Positions 24,830 to 34,403 of a DNA stretch of 64,000 bases are shown piece by piece; within the stretch, counting starts at the first letter, position 1, and the number at the start of each line of letters is the position of its first letter. The notes beneath the pieces were generated by a model. The model did no database searches, was not told the DNA's origin, and was given only the letters and a program-made list of their open reading frames with translations. The translations under genes and the position numbers were made by a program. Source of the stretch: Frankiales bacterium (GTDB taxonomy: Bacteria; Actinomycetota; Actinomycetes; Mycobacteriales; Jatrophihabitantaceae); the NCBI GenBank assembly GCA_025966315.1, contig JAOPUZ010000051.1, forward strand, positions 124,001 through 188,000, written 5' to 3'.

Positions 24830-25813
24830 ATGAGCCTCCCTGGCCCCTACGAGGCAGTGACCGCGATCATTCCCACCCACAATCGCCGCGAACTGCTGGC
24901 CCGGACGCTCCATTCGGTCCTGGCCCAGAAGGACGTCGATCTGCGGGTAATCGTCGTGGACGACGGCGGGTCCGATGGCAGCGAGGCCTCGATCGCAGCA
25001 TTGGACGACGACCGAGTGACCTATCTGCGCCACTCCCAGCCCAGGGGCGTGTCGGCCGCGCGCAATACCGGCATCGCGGCTGCGACGACGACGTGGTTGG
25101 CCTTCGTCGACGACGACGACCTCTGGTCGCCGGTCAAGGTTCGGTCCCAGCTGGAAGCGCTCAGGGCTGATCCGAGCGCCGGCTGGTCCTGCACCGGATC
25201 GGTGAACATCGACCCGGACACTAGGCCGTTGGGTTGGTTCCAACCCCCCACGGAGCCTGACATCGGCAGCACCTTGCTGACCCGCAACGTGATCCCCGGC
25301 GGCGGATCTGGCGTGCTCGTCTCACGGGAACTAACCGTCGCTGCTGGCGGATTCGACGAGGCCTTGTCAAACTTGGCCGATTGGGATTTCTACATCCGCA
25401 TTGGGCTTCGGTCGCGAGTGGCTTCGGTGGACCGACCACATCTCGGCTACTACATCCACCCGCAGGGCATGGCTCATGATGTACCGCGCTCTGTTCGCGA
25501 ATACCACTACGTGGACGTCAAGTACGGCGTGGAGCGTAGGGCACATGGCGTTGAGTTGGAACGGATAGGCTGGCTCGTTTACCTCAGCGGCATGGCCTAT
25601 CGCGGCGGCCGCCGCTGGACCGGGATGCGCATGCACGCCGAGCTAGTTGGACGGCACCGGCGCTGGCGGTCACTACGTGCGATCGTGATGGGGTTGGCGC
25701 CTGAGCGACTGCGGGTTTCTCGAGCCAGTCGCATGCCCTTCGAAGGGCCGCCGGGCTGGGCGACCGAGGCCGCGGAGTGGCTTGCGCCATACGAGTCCGG
25801 CTGGCTCGGCTGA
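24830..25813 (+). CDS. Glycosyltransferase family 2
   Basis: From ATG 24830 the 327-residue protein shows GT-A features: VTAIIPTHNRRELLARTLHS, VIVVDDGGSDGS, GVSAARNTGIA and a metal-binding acidic run FVDDDDLWSP. It lacks membrane helices, so it is probably cytoplasmic or peripheral. It is divergent from the fusion gene across a 258-bp control region and is the last gene of the polysaccharide cluster. Donor and acceptor sugars cannot be read from the sequence. A longer frame from 24683 exists but adds an untypical N-terminus. Confidence 0.88.
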   Translation: MSLPGPYEAVTAIIPTHNRRELLARTLHSVLAQKDVDLRVIVVDDGGSDGSEASIAALDDDRVTYLRHSQPRGVSAARNTGIAAATTTWLAFVDDDDLWSPVKVRSQLEALRADPSAGWSCTGSVNIDPDTRPLGWFQPPTEPDIGSTLLTRNVIPGGGSGVLVSRELTVAAGGFDEALSNLADWDFYIRIGLRSRVASVDRPHLGYYIHPQGMAHDVPRSVREYHYVDVKYGVERRAHGVELERIGWLVYLSGMAYRGGRRWTGMRMHAELVGRHRRWRSLRAIVMGLAPERLRVSRASRMPFEGPPGWATEAAEWLAPYESGWLG

Positions 25814-25886
25814 CGCGCCAGGCGCAACTGACCCACCGGTGTGCGAACGGCAGCCCACGATGGGCATCGCCTGGCTGCTATGCGCG

Positions 25887-26573
25887 TCAAGCGGTGGCTG
25901 TACCAGCGATCTGAGTGTTGAACGGCACGAACGCCGAGTGGATTCGATAGCGGTCAACTTCCACGCGCGCGAAGCCCGCCGCCGTGATCAGGCTGGTCAG
26001 GTCTCGTTCGCACGAACAGCCCTCGAAGACCCACGCCCATGGACGCCGCAGTATCCGCTGCGACCAGCGGGTGGGCGTGCGCGGTTTCGCGACAACGTGC
26101 TCGGCAAAGCTGAAGCGAGCGCCTGGCCGCAGGATCCGCCGGACCTCGACCAGCACGGCGGCCGGGTCCTTCACCGTGCACAGCACCAGGCTCGAGATAA
26201 CGGCTTCCGCGCTGTCATCGGGCAGATCGATCCGCTCCCCCACCGCGCTGCGGATCTCGAGATCGACGCCGCGGCGACGGGCGGCGCGCCGTAGCCGTCG
26301 ATGCATATAAGGGTTGGGTTCGATCGCGATCAGGTGCGCGCCAGGCGCCAGGTAACGCAGATTCGCGCCAACTCCTGAGCCGAGCTCGACCACGTTGGAC
26401 GGCAGGTCAGCAAACACCTTCGCCTTGCGCTTGCTCATATGCCAGTTGATCAGACCGCCCATACCCCAGAAGAACGCTGCATTTAGCCGGCCGCGAGCCG
26501 GGTTCGCCGTGAACCCTTCAGGCCCACGACTGCGCGCGGTCGCGGGTGCCGGGCTTGTTGTTGATGTCGTCAT
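25887..26573 (-). CDS. Class I SAM-dependent methyltransferase
   Basis: The 228-residue protein has motif I NVVELGSGVGANLRYLAPG, LVLCTVKDPAAVLVEVRRIL and RPGARFSFAEHV. A cysteine pair sits in EGCSCERDL. It is clearly related to the methyltransferase at 62975, which has LTLCTVED, LLFIEHV and HGCNCNRP in the same order. The substrate is unknown. It shares a strand with, and lies 55 bp downstream of, the hydrolase-LuxR gene, so the two may be co-transcribed. Confidence 0.9.
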   Translation of the reverse strand: MTTSTTSPAPATARSRGPEGFTANPARGRLNAAFFWGMGGLINWHMSKRKAKVFADLPSNVVELGSGVGANLRYLAPGAHLIAIEPNPYMHRRLRRAARRRGVDLEIRSAVGERIDLPDDSAEAVISSLVLCTVKDPAAVLVEVRRILRPGARFSFAEHVVAKPRTPTRWSQRILRRPWAWVFEGCSCERDLTSLITAAGFARVEVDRYRIHSAFVPFNTQIAGTATA

Positions 26574-26627
26574 GAACCCAAGCGTGCCGCACAGCTGTGA
26601 TCCGGTCAGCCGTGGAAATACCGCACT

Positions 26628-27665
26628 TCAGCCGTCGGATGACGGATTGGTGGCGACGTACCAGGCTGCGATCTGGGCGCGGGACCGGAAGCCCAACCGG
26701 GTCCGGATCCGTTCGACGTGGGATTCCGCGGAGCGCTCGGTGATGACCAGCTCGTCGGCGATCTGCCGGATCGACCAGCCCTCGGCCACCAATGCCGCGA
26801 CCTGCAGCTGGCGCGACGTCACGGTGGGTTGTGTCCCGCGGTCGAGCGGGGGCAGCCCCAGACCCCGGCGCATCGCGTTCAGCACCGAGTGCGCGTCGCC
26901 GACGAAGGGGATGTGCGTGCGACCAGGCAGCACCGTCAGCTGCGCGCCGCCGATCCCACTCGCCAAGCGCTCCCCCTCCGCGACCGGCACCGCACGGTCA
27001 TCCACGCGGTGGATGACCATGGTGGGCGCCGTGATCCGGCCGAGGTCATCAGCGACATCGACGTCGTAACACGCCGCCAACAGCCGGTGCGCCGATGCCG
27101 CGGATGCCGACTCGCGCTGGTAACGCGCGAACACGGCGCGGAAGCCAGCGTCCGCGTCGGGGGCGAAGATCTCGGTCAGCACGTCCGAGGCGAAACCCCA
27201 ATGATGGTCGACCAAACCGAGCACGTGCTCACGCAGCGCGGGTGCGGCAACGACGTGGCCGTCAACCCAGCCGCCATAAAGGATCAGGCGCGACACCGAC
27301 TCCGGGTGACGGGCGGCCCACCGCACCGCGAGCGGCGCACCGAAGGAGGCACCGATCAGATCGAACCGAGCCGCGCCGACCGCGGTTGCGACGGCGTGCA
27401 GCACCTCCAGTTCGAGTTCGACGACATCGGCACGGTCAGTCGCACCGGACAGCCCGCACCCCGGCCGGTCGTAACGCACGAGCGTGCGACCAACCGCTAA
27501 ACCCTCGTAGAACGCCCGCTCAGCCGGCAGCGCCCACCCGAGCTCGAGATGCGAGACCCAGCCCGGCACGTAGATCGCGATCGGACCTGCACCCGTGACA
27601 GCAAACCGCACCCCCGTCCCGTCCTCGAGATTGGCCAGGCCAAGCCGCTGCTCCACGCGCCCCAT
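26628..27665 (-). CDS. Alpha/beta-hydrolase fused to a LuxR-type DNA-binding domain
   Basis: In this 345-residue protein, residues about 18-275 are an alpha/beta hydrolase with a full triad: Ser107 in GASFGA, Asp222/223 in HRVDDRAVP and His251 in GRTHIPF. Residues about 280-340 are a LuxR helix-turn-helix (TSRQLQVAALVAEGWSIRQI). It is probably a one-component regulator in which the hydrolase domain binds or cleaves a small ester or lactone and changes DNA binding. Similar fusions exist in actinobacteria, but ligands are generally unknown. It is divergent from the SARP regulator. Confidence 0.9.
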   Translation of the reverse strand: MGRVEQRLGLANLEDGTGVRFAVTGAGPIAIYVPGWVSHLELGWALPAERAFYEGLAVGRTLVRYDRPGCGLSGATDRADVVELELEVLHAVATAVGAARFDLIGASFGAPLAVRWAARHPESVSRLILYGGWVDGHVVAAPALREHVLGLVDHHWGFASDVLTEIFAPDADAGFRAVFARYQRESASAASAHRLLAACYDVDVADDLGRITAPTMVIHRVDDRAVPVAEGERLASGIGGAQLTVLPGRTHIPFVGDAHSVLNAMRRGLGLPPLDRGTQPTVTSRQLQVAALVAEGWSIRQIADELVITERSAESHVERIRTRLGFRSRAQIAAWYVATNPSSDG

Positions 27666-27879
27666 TGTTCAAGTCAACAACGGTCGGCGAAAGCGCATTC
27701 GTCGAAAGGATCGGCTTAGGGAGGACAGCACCCACCGACACTCTGAGGCGGACCCACTGCCGAGTGCACTCGCTTGACCCGCCCACGAACCGCTTCATCA
27801 TCGTCGCTACAGAGCTCGACTGAGTGCGCAAACAGTCGCTAAATTTGCGATCAGCAATTCCCGGAGCCGAGGAGGGGCG

Positions 27880-30800
27880 ATGGCGCAGAGCCGAGCGCCC
27901 GATTCGGCACTGTCCATTCGGATTTTGGGGCGTCTGGCCGCGACCCAGGACGGACAGGAGCTCGATCTCGGCGGGCCGCGGCAGCGCGCGGTGCTCGGTA
28001 TCTTGGTGGCCGCCCGCCGCGCCATGATCCCAGCGTCGAGGATGATCGACTTGGTCTGGGACGAGCATCCGCCGCAGCAGGCCAGCGGTGCGCTGCAGGC
28101 CTACGTGTCACACCTGCGTAAACGGCTCGAACCTTCCCGCGCCGCCCATTCCGCCGCGGCGATCCTGGTCAGCGAAGGCTCCGGGTATGCGCTGCGGGTG
28201 CCCGATGAAGTGGTCGACGCATGGCGCTTCGAAGCCGCCGTGAACGAAGCGAGCAGGCTCACGGGCCGGGCCGCCGCCGACGCGCTCCGCGACGCACTCG
28301 CCCTCTGGCAGGGCTCGGCCTTCGCCGACTATGCCGGTCAACCGTGGGCCGACGCGCAGCGCATCCGCTACGCCGAGGTGCACGCGCACGCGATCGATGA
28401 ATTGCTCGGCGCGCGGCTCGCGACCGGCGAGGCGACCGTGCTGATTCCCGATCTTGAAGCCGCGGTTGCGGCCGAGCCGCTGCGCGAGGACCGTTGGCGA
28501 CTCCTCGCGCTCGCGCTGTACCGATCGAATCGGCAGGCTGATGCGTTGTCGGCGCTGCGCCGGGCGCGCACCATGCTGTCGGACGAACTGGGCGTCGACC
28601 CCGGTCCGGCGCTGCGCGAACTCGAAGCCGATGTGCTCGCGCAGTCCTCAGCGCTGCTACGACCGGCGCCGCAGCCAACCACGGCCTGGTCACCGCCGAG
28701 GAGGTCGACAGTGCCGAGTGGGTCGCCGACTCCGACCGGGTCGACCGGGCTGCCTGGCCGCGACGAGCTGGTCGACCGCGACCGTGAGGTGTCGCAGCTG
28801 AGCGCCTGTCTCGAGGCCAGCACCGCGAGCGAAGGCTCGGTCGTGCTGATCGCCGGTCCGGCGGGCATCGGCAAGACTCGATTGCTGACCGAGCTTCGCC
28901 GCGACCTCGGCGATCGCGCCCTGTGCCTGACGGCCCGGGGCAGCCAGCTCGAGCGGGAATTCGCCTACGGCGCGGTGCGGCAACTGTTCGACCGGATCCT
29001 CACCACGCCGGCCGATCGCGAGCGACTGCTTTCCGGCTCGGCCCGGGCGGCCGCGTCGGTCTTCGACACCGAGACGGCCGACGCCGGCGACCGCACCGAC
29101 AGCACCTTCGCCGTGCTCAACGGTCTTTATTGGCTCGTCGTCAACGCTGCGGCCGACCGTCCACTCGTCTTGTCGGTGGATGACCTGCAGTGGTGCGACA
29201 CCGGCTCGCTGCGCTTCTTCGCGTTCTTGGCCCATCGGCTCGAAGGCTTGCCGGTGCTGTTCGCGGCAACGCTGCGCACCGGCGAGGAACACCAGGAAGC
29301 CGCGCTGCTCGCCGAGCTGGAACACGACGTCAACACGACCGCGATCCGACCAGCCCCGCTGAGCCTGGCCGGGGTCGGCGGCCTGGTCCGGCTGCGGCTC
29401 GGAGAACAGGCGGAGCCGGCATTCATTGCCGCCTGCCACCGCACGACGTCGGGCAACCCGTTGCTGGTTCGCCAGTTGCTGCGCGCACTGGAAGCCGACG
29501 GAGTCCGTCCCGACGCCGTGCACGCCGGCACCGTGAACGCGATCGGGTCCCGGGCCGTCGCCAGCCTCGTGCTGATGCGGTTGGCGCGACTGCCCGACGC
29601 CGCCACCACGGCTGCGCGCGCGGTGGCGGTCCTGGGCGACGGCGCCGAACTACCGGCCGTGGCCGCACTCGCGGAACTGTCCGAGGCCGAATGCGCCAGC
29701 GCCATCGCCGCGCTCGTGCGCACCGAGATGCTGCACGATCAATACCCGCTCGCGTTCGTTCACCCGCTGATCCGGGAGGCGGTCTATCAGGACGTTCCGA
29801 CCGGTCAGCGCCAACTGCACCACGAACGGGCTGCGCGATCACTCGACGCGGCGAGCGCGTCGGCCGAACAGATCGCCGCCCACCTGATGCAGGTGCCCGC
29901 CCGTGGCGACGCGTGGGTCTGCACGGTGCTACGGCAGGCGGCTCGCACCGCGGCCGACCGGGGTGCGCCCGAGGGGGCCGCTGCCTACCTGACGCGCGCG
30001 CTCGCCGAACCGCCGACCGAGGCCGAGCGGCCAGGGTTGCTGGTCGAACTCGGCCGGGCCGAAGCCGGCGTCGACGGCGCGGCCTCGGTGACACATTTAC
30101 GGCAGGCCTATCAGACGCTGACCGATCCACAGCTTCGCGCCAGCCTCGCCAAGGAGCTCGGGCACGTGCTCGTGTTCGCCGGAGCGCAGGGTGAGGCGAC
30201 GTTGTTCACCCAGCAGGTCCAGCTCGAGCTCGCGGGGGTGGCATCCGCCGACGACATGCAGGCACTCAAGGCGGTCGAACGCACGGCCGGTCACATGCAT
30301 GGCATCGATTCAGCGAACTGGCAGATCGGCACGCCGAGCATTACCGGGGATGGCCCGGGAGCGCGGCGGTTGGCTGCCTGCCTGGCCTGGGAATCGGTCT
30401 TCGCCGGAACGAACCGCGATGAGGCAGTCGCGCTGGCGGCGTTCGCACTGGCCGACGGAGTACTGCAACGAGATGATGGTGGCTTGTTCTGGGCCGTCGC
30501 CGGAATCGTCCAAGATGTAGCCGATGTCGACCACGGCCCGCTCTGGGATGAGGCATTGGCCAACGCACATGCCAGAGGGTCGGTGTTTCGCGCGCTGGCC
30601 GCGCACCTGTGGCGCGGCTATGCCCAGTGGCGCCGCGGCGAACTGCGCGAGGCGCATACCTCGCTAACGGCCAGCACCGAATTCAGCTACCAGTACGGCG
30701 GGCTGATCGGTGCTCCGTACGGGCACGCGTTCCTCATCCAGCTGCTCATCGATCGCGGCGAGGTCGCCGAGGCTCGGGCGTACTACGACTCGGTCCGCCA

Positions 30801-31524
30801 TGAGGTGCGGATCGGCGACGGTGGGCGGCTGCGCCGCCAAGCCGAGTGCGACTTGCTACTGGCTGAGGGCCGCTACCCCGAAGCAATCGAATTGAGCCAT
30901 CTCCTCGAGCGGATGACGCCGTATCTCAAGAGTCCGGTCTGGCGGCAGACGCTCAAGATTCGAGCCCGGGCGCTGGGCGCGCTGGGCCACCTCGGCGAGG
31001 CATTGGAACTCGTCGCCGAGGACTACGAGCTCGCGCTGGGATGGGGCGCGCCGCGGGCCATCGGCCGGTCGCTGCTGATCCGCGGTGAGCTGAGCGGCCA
31101 CGACGGCGAGGCGCCCCTACGCGAAGCCATCTCGATCCTCACCGGCGGGCCGGCGCAGGCGCCGGTCGACGTCATTCGGGCCCAGCTCGCCTTGAGCAAG
31201 GTCAGCGACGATCAGGACGAGCAGGTGGCGCTGCTGCAGCGCGCGGTGCAACTCGGCGACATTACCGGCGCGCTCGGCCTGCGGTTGGACGCCGCGAAGC
31301 GTCTCCAGACGCTGGGCGCCGAGGTGCCGAAACCGCCGGCGTCCCTGAGCTTGACCAGCACCGAGCGACGGATCGCCAAGTTGACCGCCGACGGCGCCGA
31401 AGTTAGGGAGATTGCCGAGGCGCTGTTTCTGACGCCGCACGCCGTGCAACTGTCTCTGGACGGGATTCGCAGCCGGCTGAATGTGACAGATGATCACGAA
31501 CTAGGTCGCGCGCTCGACACTTGA
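27880..31524 (+). CDS. Large SARP/AfsR-type regulator with AAA ATPase domain and C-terminal helix-turn-helix
   Basis: This 1214-residue protein starts at ATG 27880 with GAGGAGGGG just upstream. Domains: OmpR-like winged helix (SIRILGRLAATQDGQELDLG to LRKRLEP, about 5-85); BTAD helical domain (to about 250); AAA ATPase with Walker A GPAGIGKTR near 326 and Walker B LVLSVDDLQWCD near 428; a long tetratricopeptide-like region; and a C-terminal LuxR-like helix-turn-helix from about 1157 (LTSTERRIAKLTADGAEV). Having a DNA-binding domain at each end is unusual. It is likely an ATP-dependent activator of the adjacent oxidase gene or of secondary metabolism. Confidence 0.92.
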   Translation: MAQSRAPDSALSIRILGRLAATQDGQELDLGGPRQRAVLGILVAARRAMIPASRMIDLVWDEHPPQQASGALQAYVSHLRKRLEPSRAAHSAAAILVSEGSGYALRVPDEVVDAWRFEAAVNEASRLTGRAAADALRDALALWQGSAFADYAGQPWADAQRIRYAEVHAHAIDELLGARLATGEATVLIPDLEAAVAAEPLREDRWRLLALALYRSNRQADALSALRRARTMLSDELGVDPGPALRELEADVLAQSSALLRPAPQPTTAWSPPRRSTVPSGSPTPTGSTGLPGRDELVDRDREVSQLSACLEASTASEGSVVLIAGPAGIGKTRLLTELRRDLGDRALCLTARGSQLEREFAYGAVRQLFDRILTTPADRERLLSGSARAAASVFDTETADAGDRTDSTFAVLNGLYWLVVNAAADRPLVLSVDDLQWCDTGSLRFFAFLAHRLEGLPVLFAATLRTGEEHQEAALLAELEHDVNTTAIRPAPLSLAGVGGLVRLRLGEQAEPAFIAACHRTTSGNPLLVRQLLRALEADGVRPDAVHAGTVNAIGSRAVASLVLMRLARLPDAATTAARAVAVLGDGAELPAVAALAELSEAECASAIAALVRTEMLHDQYPLAFVHPLIREAVYQDVPTGQRQLHHERAARSLDAASASAEQIAAHLMQVPARGDAWVCTVLRQAARTAADRGAPEGAAAYLTRALAEPPTEAERPGLLVELGRAEAGVDGAASVTHLRQAYQTLTDPQLRASLAKELGHVLVFAGAQGEATLFTQQVQLELAGVASADDMQALKAVERTAGHMHGIDSANWQIGTPSITGDGPGARRLAACLAWESVFAGTNRDEAVALAAFALADGVLQRDDGGLFWAVAGIVQDVADVDHGPLWDEALANAHARGSVFRALAAHLWRGYAQWRRGELREAHTSLTASTEFSYQYGGLIGAPYGHAFLIQLLIDRGEVAEARAYYDSVRHEVRIGDGGRLRRQAECDLLLAEGRYPEAIELSHLLERMTPYLKSPVWRQTLKIRARALGALGHLGEALELVAEDYELALGWGAPRAIGRSLLIRGELSGHDGEAPLREAISILTGGPAQAPVDVIRAQLALSKVSDDQDEQVALLQRAVQLGDITGALGLRLDAAKRLQTLGAEVPKPPASLSLTSTERRIAKLTADGAEVREIAEALFLTPHAVQLSLDGIRSRLNVTDDHELGRALDT

Positions 31525-31611
31525 GACCGGTCGCAAGTCTGCTGCAAGCGGTCCGCAACCCGCTCCGATCAAGGTTCTCCTCGACCACAACACGAGTCCG
31601 AGGAGGACGAA

Positions 31612-33009
31612 ATGACCATCACCTACGGCGCCACGCGAAACGCAGCAGAGGCGCTACGAGGAATGTGCGGCGGCGCGGTGCACCTGCCCGGTGATCCCGG
31701 CTACGACGCGTCCCGCATGCCATGGAACGTCTGGGTTTCGAGGCTGAACCCGGCCGCCGTCGCCTACCCCCGCACAGCGGCCGAGGTGAGCCAACTCGTC
31801 ATTGCCGCGCGAGCGGCCGGCCTGCAGGTGACCACGCAGGCGACCGGCCACAACGCCTCCCCGTTGGGCGACCTGAGCGAGGTCCTGTTGATCAAGATGT
31901 CGGCAATGACCAGCGTCGAGATCGACCCCGTCAAAGGCATCGCTCGAGTCGGCGCCGGGACGCTGTGGCTCGACGTCGTCGAGGCGGCCCAGGCTTGTGG
32001 GGTGACGGTGCTGCACGGCTCGTCACCCGACGTCGGCGTGCTGGGCTATTCACTCGGTGGCGGAATGGGCTGGTACGCCCGGGAACTCGGTCTACAGACC
32101 AACGCGCTCACCGCAGCGACCATCGTGACCGCGGACGGATCGATCGTTCACGCGTCGGCGACCGAGAACGCCGACCTGTTCTGGGCCATCCGCGGCGGTG
32201 GCGGCAACTACGGCGTACTGACCGAGATTGAGTTCCGGACCTTCGACTTCTCCGACGCCTACGCCGGCATGTTGGTGTGGCCGTGGGAGCAAGCCGAGGA
32301 AGTCCTGCCGGTCTGGGCGGCCTGGGCAGTAGACGCGCCGCGCTCGGTAACGACGTCGTTTCGCATCCTGCAGGTCCCGCCGATGCCTGAGATTCCAGAG
32401 CCTTTCCGCGGACGCAACCTGGTCGTGATTGACGGCGCGGTGCTGGCCGGCGACGCGCAGGCCGACGCCATCCTGACGCCCTTGCGGGCCCTGCACCCGG
32501 AGATGGACACGTTCGCCCGAGTACCGACGGCGACGCTGGTCCGGCTGCACATGGACCCCGAAGGCCCGACGCCGGCCGTGTCGGCAACCGCGATCTTGGA
32601 CGATCTGCCGAGCGCGGGAATCGACGCGCTGCTGGCAGCGACCGGTCCGGCCTCGGACTCGAAGCTGGCGGTCATGGAACTGCGTCAGCTCGGCGGCGCG
32701 CTGGCGGTGCCAGCCGAGCGGGCCGGCGCGGTCTCGCACATACCGGGGCAGTTTCTCGCCTTCGCGCTGTCGATCGCGGCGACTCCCGAGCTAGGCGAGT
32801 TGGGTGAGCAGCAGACTTATCAGGCCATCGAGGCGCTGGCGCCGTGGACGAGCGGCCGGGACTATCTCAACTTCGCGGAGGCATCGATGGACACCTCGCG
32901 AGGTTACGACGAGGACGCGTGGTTGCGGCTACGCCAGGTCAAGACCGACTGGGACCCGTTCGCCCTATTCATCGGCAACCACGCGATCCCGCCGTTGGGC
33001 GACGATTAG
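31612..33009 (+). CDS. FAD-linked oxidase, berberine-bridge / 6-hydroxynicotine oxidase family
   Basis: The 465-residue protein starts at ATG 31612 after GAGGAGG. It has a PCMH-type FAD domain with TTQATGHNAS (His80, the usual covalent FAD attachment) and GYSLGGGMGWYARELGL. The C-terminal BBE motif is SGRDYLNFAEAS. The second attachment residue (Cys) expected in bicovalent members is absent: HGSSPDVGV occupies that site. It oxidises a small molecule with O2. It lies 87 bp after the SARP regulator in the same direction and is the obvious candidate target. Confidence 0.92.
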   Translation: MTITYGATRNAAEALRGMCGGAVHLPGDPGYDASRMPWNVWVSRLNPAAVAYPRTAAEVSQLVIAARAAGLQVTTQATGHNASPLGDLSEVLLIKMSAMTSVEIDPVKGIARVGAGTLWLDVVEAAQACGVTVLHGSSPDVGVLGYSLGGGMGWYARELGLQTNALTAATIVTADGSIVHASATENADLFWAIRGGGGNYGVLTEIEFRTFDFSDAYAGMLVWPWEQAEEVLPVWAAWAVDAPRSVTTSFRILQVPPMPEIPEPFRGRNLVVIDGAVLAGDAQADAILTPLRALHPEMDTFARVPTATLVRLHMDPEGPTPAVSATAILDDLPSAGIDALLAATGPASDSKLAVMELRQLGGALAVPAERAGAVSHIPGQFLAFALSIAATPELGELGEQQTYQAIEALAPWTSGRDYLNFAEASMDTSRGYDEDAWLRLRQVKTDWDPFALFIGNHAIPPLGDD

Positions 33010-33049
33010 TCAGCGGATAGCCGTGCATTAGACGGCTTTCTCACCGAAA

Positions 33050-33089
33050 GTCCTAACCAGGCGTCGCCATGGCGACGCCTGGTTAGGAC
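33050..33089. terminator. Perfect 19-bp-arm hairpin between convergent genes
   Basis: Arms of 19 bp, with outer sequence GTCCTAACC and GGTTAGGAC, enclose a 2-nt loop. The palindrome is perfect. It sits 40 bp after the oxidase stop and before the end of the convergent PAC2 gene, and should act in both directions. No U tract follows on the plus strand; on the minus strand a short CTTT follows. Confidence 0.8.
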
Positions 33090-33241
33090 ATTCGATACTT
33101 AAGCATGATGGCTCCCGGAGTCTTCACCCCGAGACCGAGAATGCAAGCACCACCGACGAAACGGTCCGATACGAACCGACGAGGCGCGACACTGGACGTT
33201 CCAGAGCACTCCGTCGGTGCTGACGGCGAGAAGGGTATCGA

Positions 33242-34165
33242 TCAGCTCGGGGTGTCGTTGTCGGGCCGGTCGAAGAGGTACTTCTCGAATTCGGCGCCGA
33301 GTTCGTCGGCCGTCGGTAGCCGGCCTCCATCGGGGAGCAGGCCACCGCCCCGTGAGCTGGTGAGATCGTCGTATTGCTGCTCGAGGCGGTGGACCAGGGT
33401 GGTGACCTCGTCGTTGCCGCCGATCTGGCGCTCGACATCGCCGCGGACCACGTCCGCCGCGACGGTGAGGGCATCGGTCGGCAGGGAGAGTTCGCTCGCG
33501 GTTGCTAAGGAGTTCAGCAGCGTGTGCGCGGCGTCGGGATAGTCGAGGTTGGCGAGATAGTAGGGAACGGCGACGGCGAAGCCGCAAGCCGGCGTTCCGA
33601 CCTCACCCAGGCGATATTCCAGCAAGCCACCAACGCTGGCCGGAACCTTAACCGTCGGCAGCCATTTCGGGTATGCCGCAACGAGTTCTGGTGGCGTCCC
33701 GTGTGCGATAACCGTCAACGGTCGGGTGTGCGGCACGGCCATCGGGATCGCGGTGAGCCCGATCACGAGCCGCACGTTGAAATCAGCGATAAGCCGATGA
33801 ATCGCGCCAATGAATCGCTCCCACTGAACATCTGGCTCGGGACCGTGCAGAAGCAGGAACGGCACCTGGTTGAGATCGCGGACCAGGTGTATCGCTAGCT
33901 CCGGTGCGGCGTAGCCGGCCCAGTGATCGGTGCTGAAGGTCATCTCCGGTCGCCGCGCTCGGTAGTCGAACAACTGATCGACATCGAAGCTGACCACCAA
34001 TTGCGAATCGAGGGCGTTGATCAGGTGCTCACGGGCGAGTCGCCGACCGCTGCCGGCATCCACGAAGCCATCGAGCGCCTCAACCAACACTGGCCGCGTC
34101 AGCGCCGCCGCGGCCACCTCGCCCGGGTCGAGCTGTGTCGTGAACAAACCGGTTGGATCCTGCAC
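33242..34165 (-). CDS. PAC2 family (proteasome assembly chaperone-like) protein
   Basis: The 307-residue protein starts at GTG 34165 with GGGAAG upstream. It has the actinobacterial PAC2 pattern: RPVLVEALDGFVDAG, STDHWAGYAAPELAIHLVRD, PFLLLHGPEPDVQWERFI and VIGLTAIPMAVPHTRP. PAC2-fold proteins are related to eukaryotic proteasome-assembly chaperones; the bacterial role is not established. No proteasome genes are nearby. It is convergent with the oxidase. Confidence 0.88.
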   Translation of the reverse strand: MQDPTGLFTTQLDPGEVAAAALTRPVLVEALDGFVDAGSGRRLAREHLINALDSQLVVSFDVDQLFDYRARRPEMTFSTDHWAGYAAPELAIHLVRDLNQVPFLLLHGPEPDVQWERFIGAIHRLIADFNVRLVIGLTAIPMAVPHTRPLTVIAHGTPPELVAAYPKWLPTVKVPASVGGLLEYRLGEVGTPACGFAVAVPYYLANLDYPDAAHTLLNSLATASELSLPTDALTVAADVVRGDVERQIGGNDEVTTLVHRLEQQYDDLTSSRGGGLLPDGGRLPTADELGAEFEKYLFDRPDNDTPS

Positions 34166-34403
34166 CAGCTTCCCCTCGCATCTGTAGCGAACAGTCTTTC
34201 ACTCGCTCCGGCAGACGGGAACGCGGCCTCGGGTTGGGCGGCCGCATCAACGATGCGGGTGCCGCTCAACCCCACGCGGCCGCGGCGGTCCAGCGATGAT
34301 GCGAAGGCGCACAAGCCCTCGATCTTTGCGGACTGAAGATTCTCACGTTCGACAATTTGAAGCTGGTGGATCGCAAGTTGCTGCTGTCGGGACAGGAGCT
34401 GGC

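Noticed and set aside
33105-33542. Frames crossing the PAC2 3' end
   Set aside because: They overlap the conserved PAC2 gene antisense and lack starts with ribosome sites.
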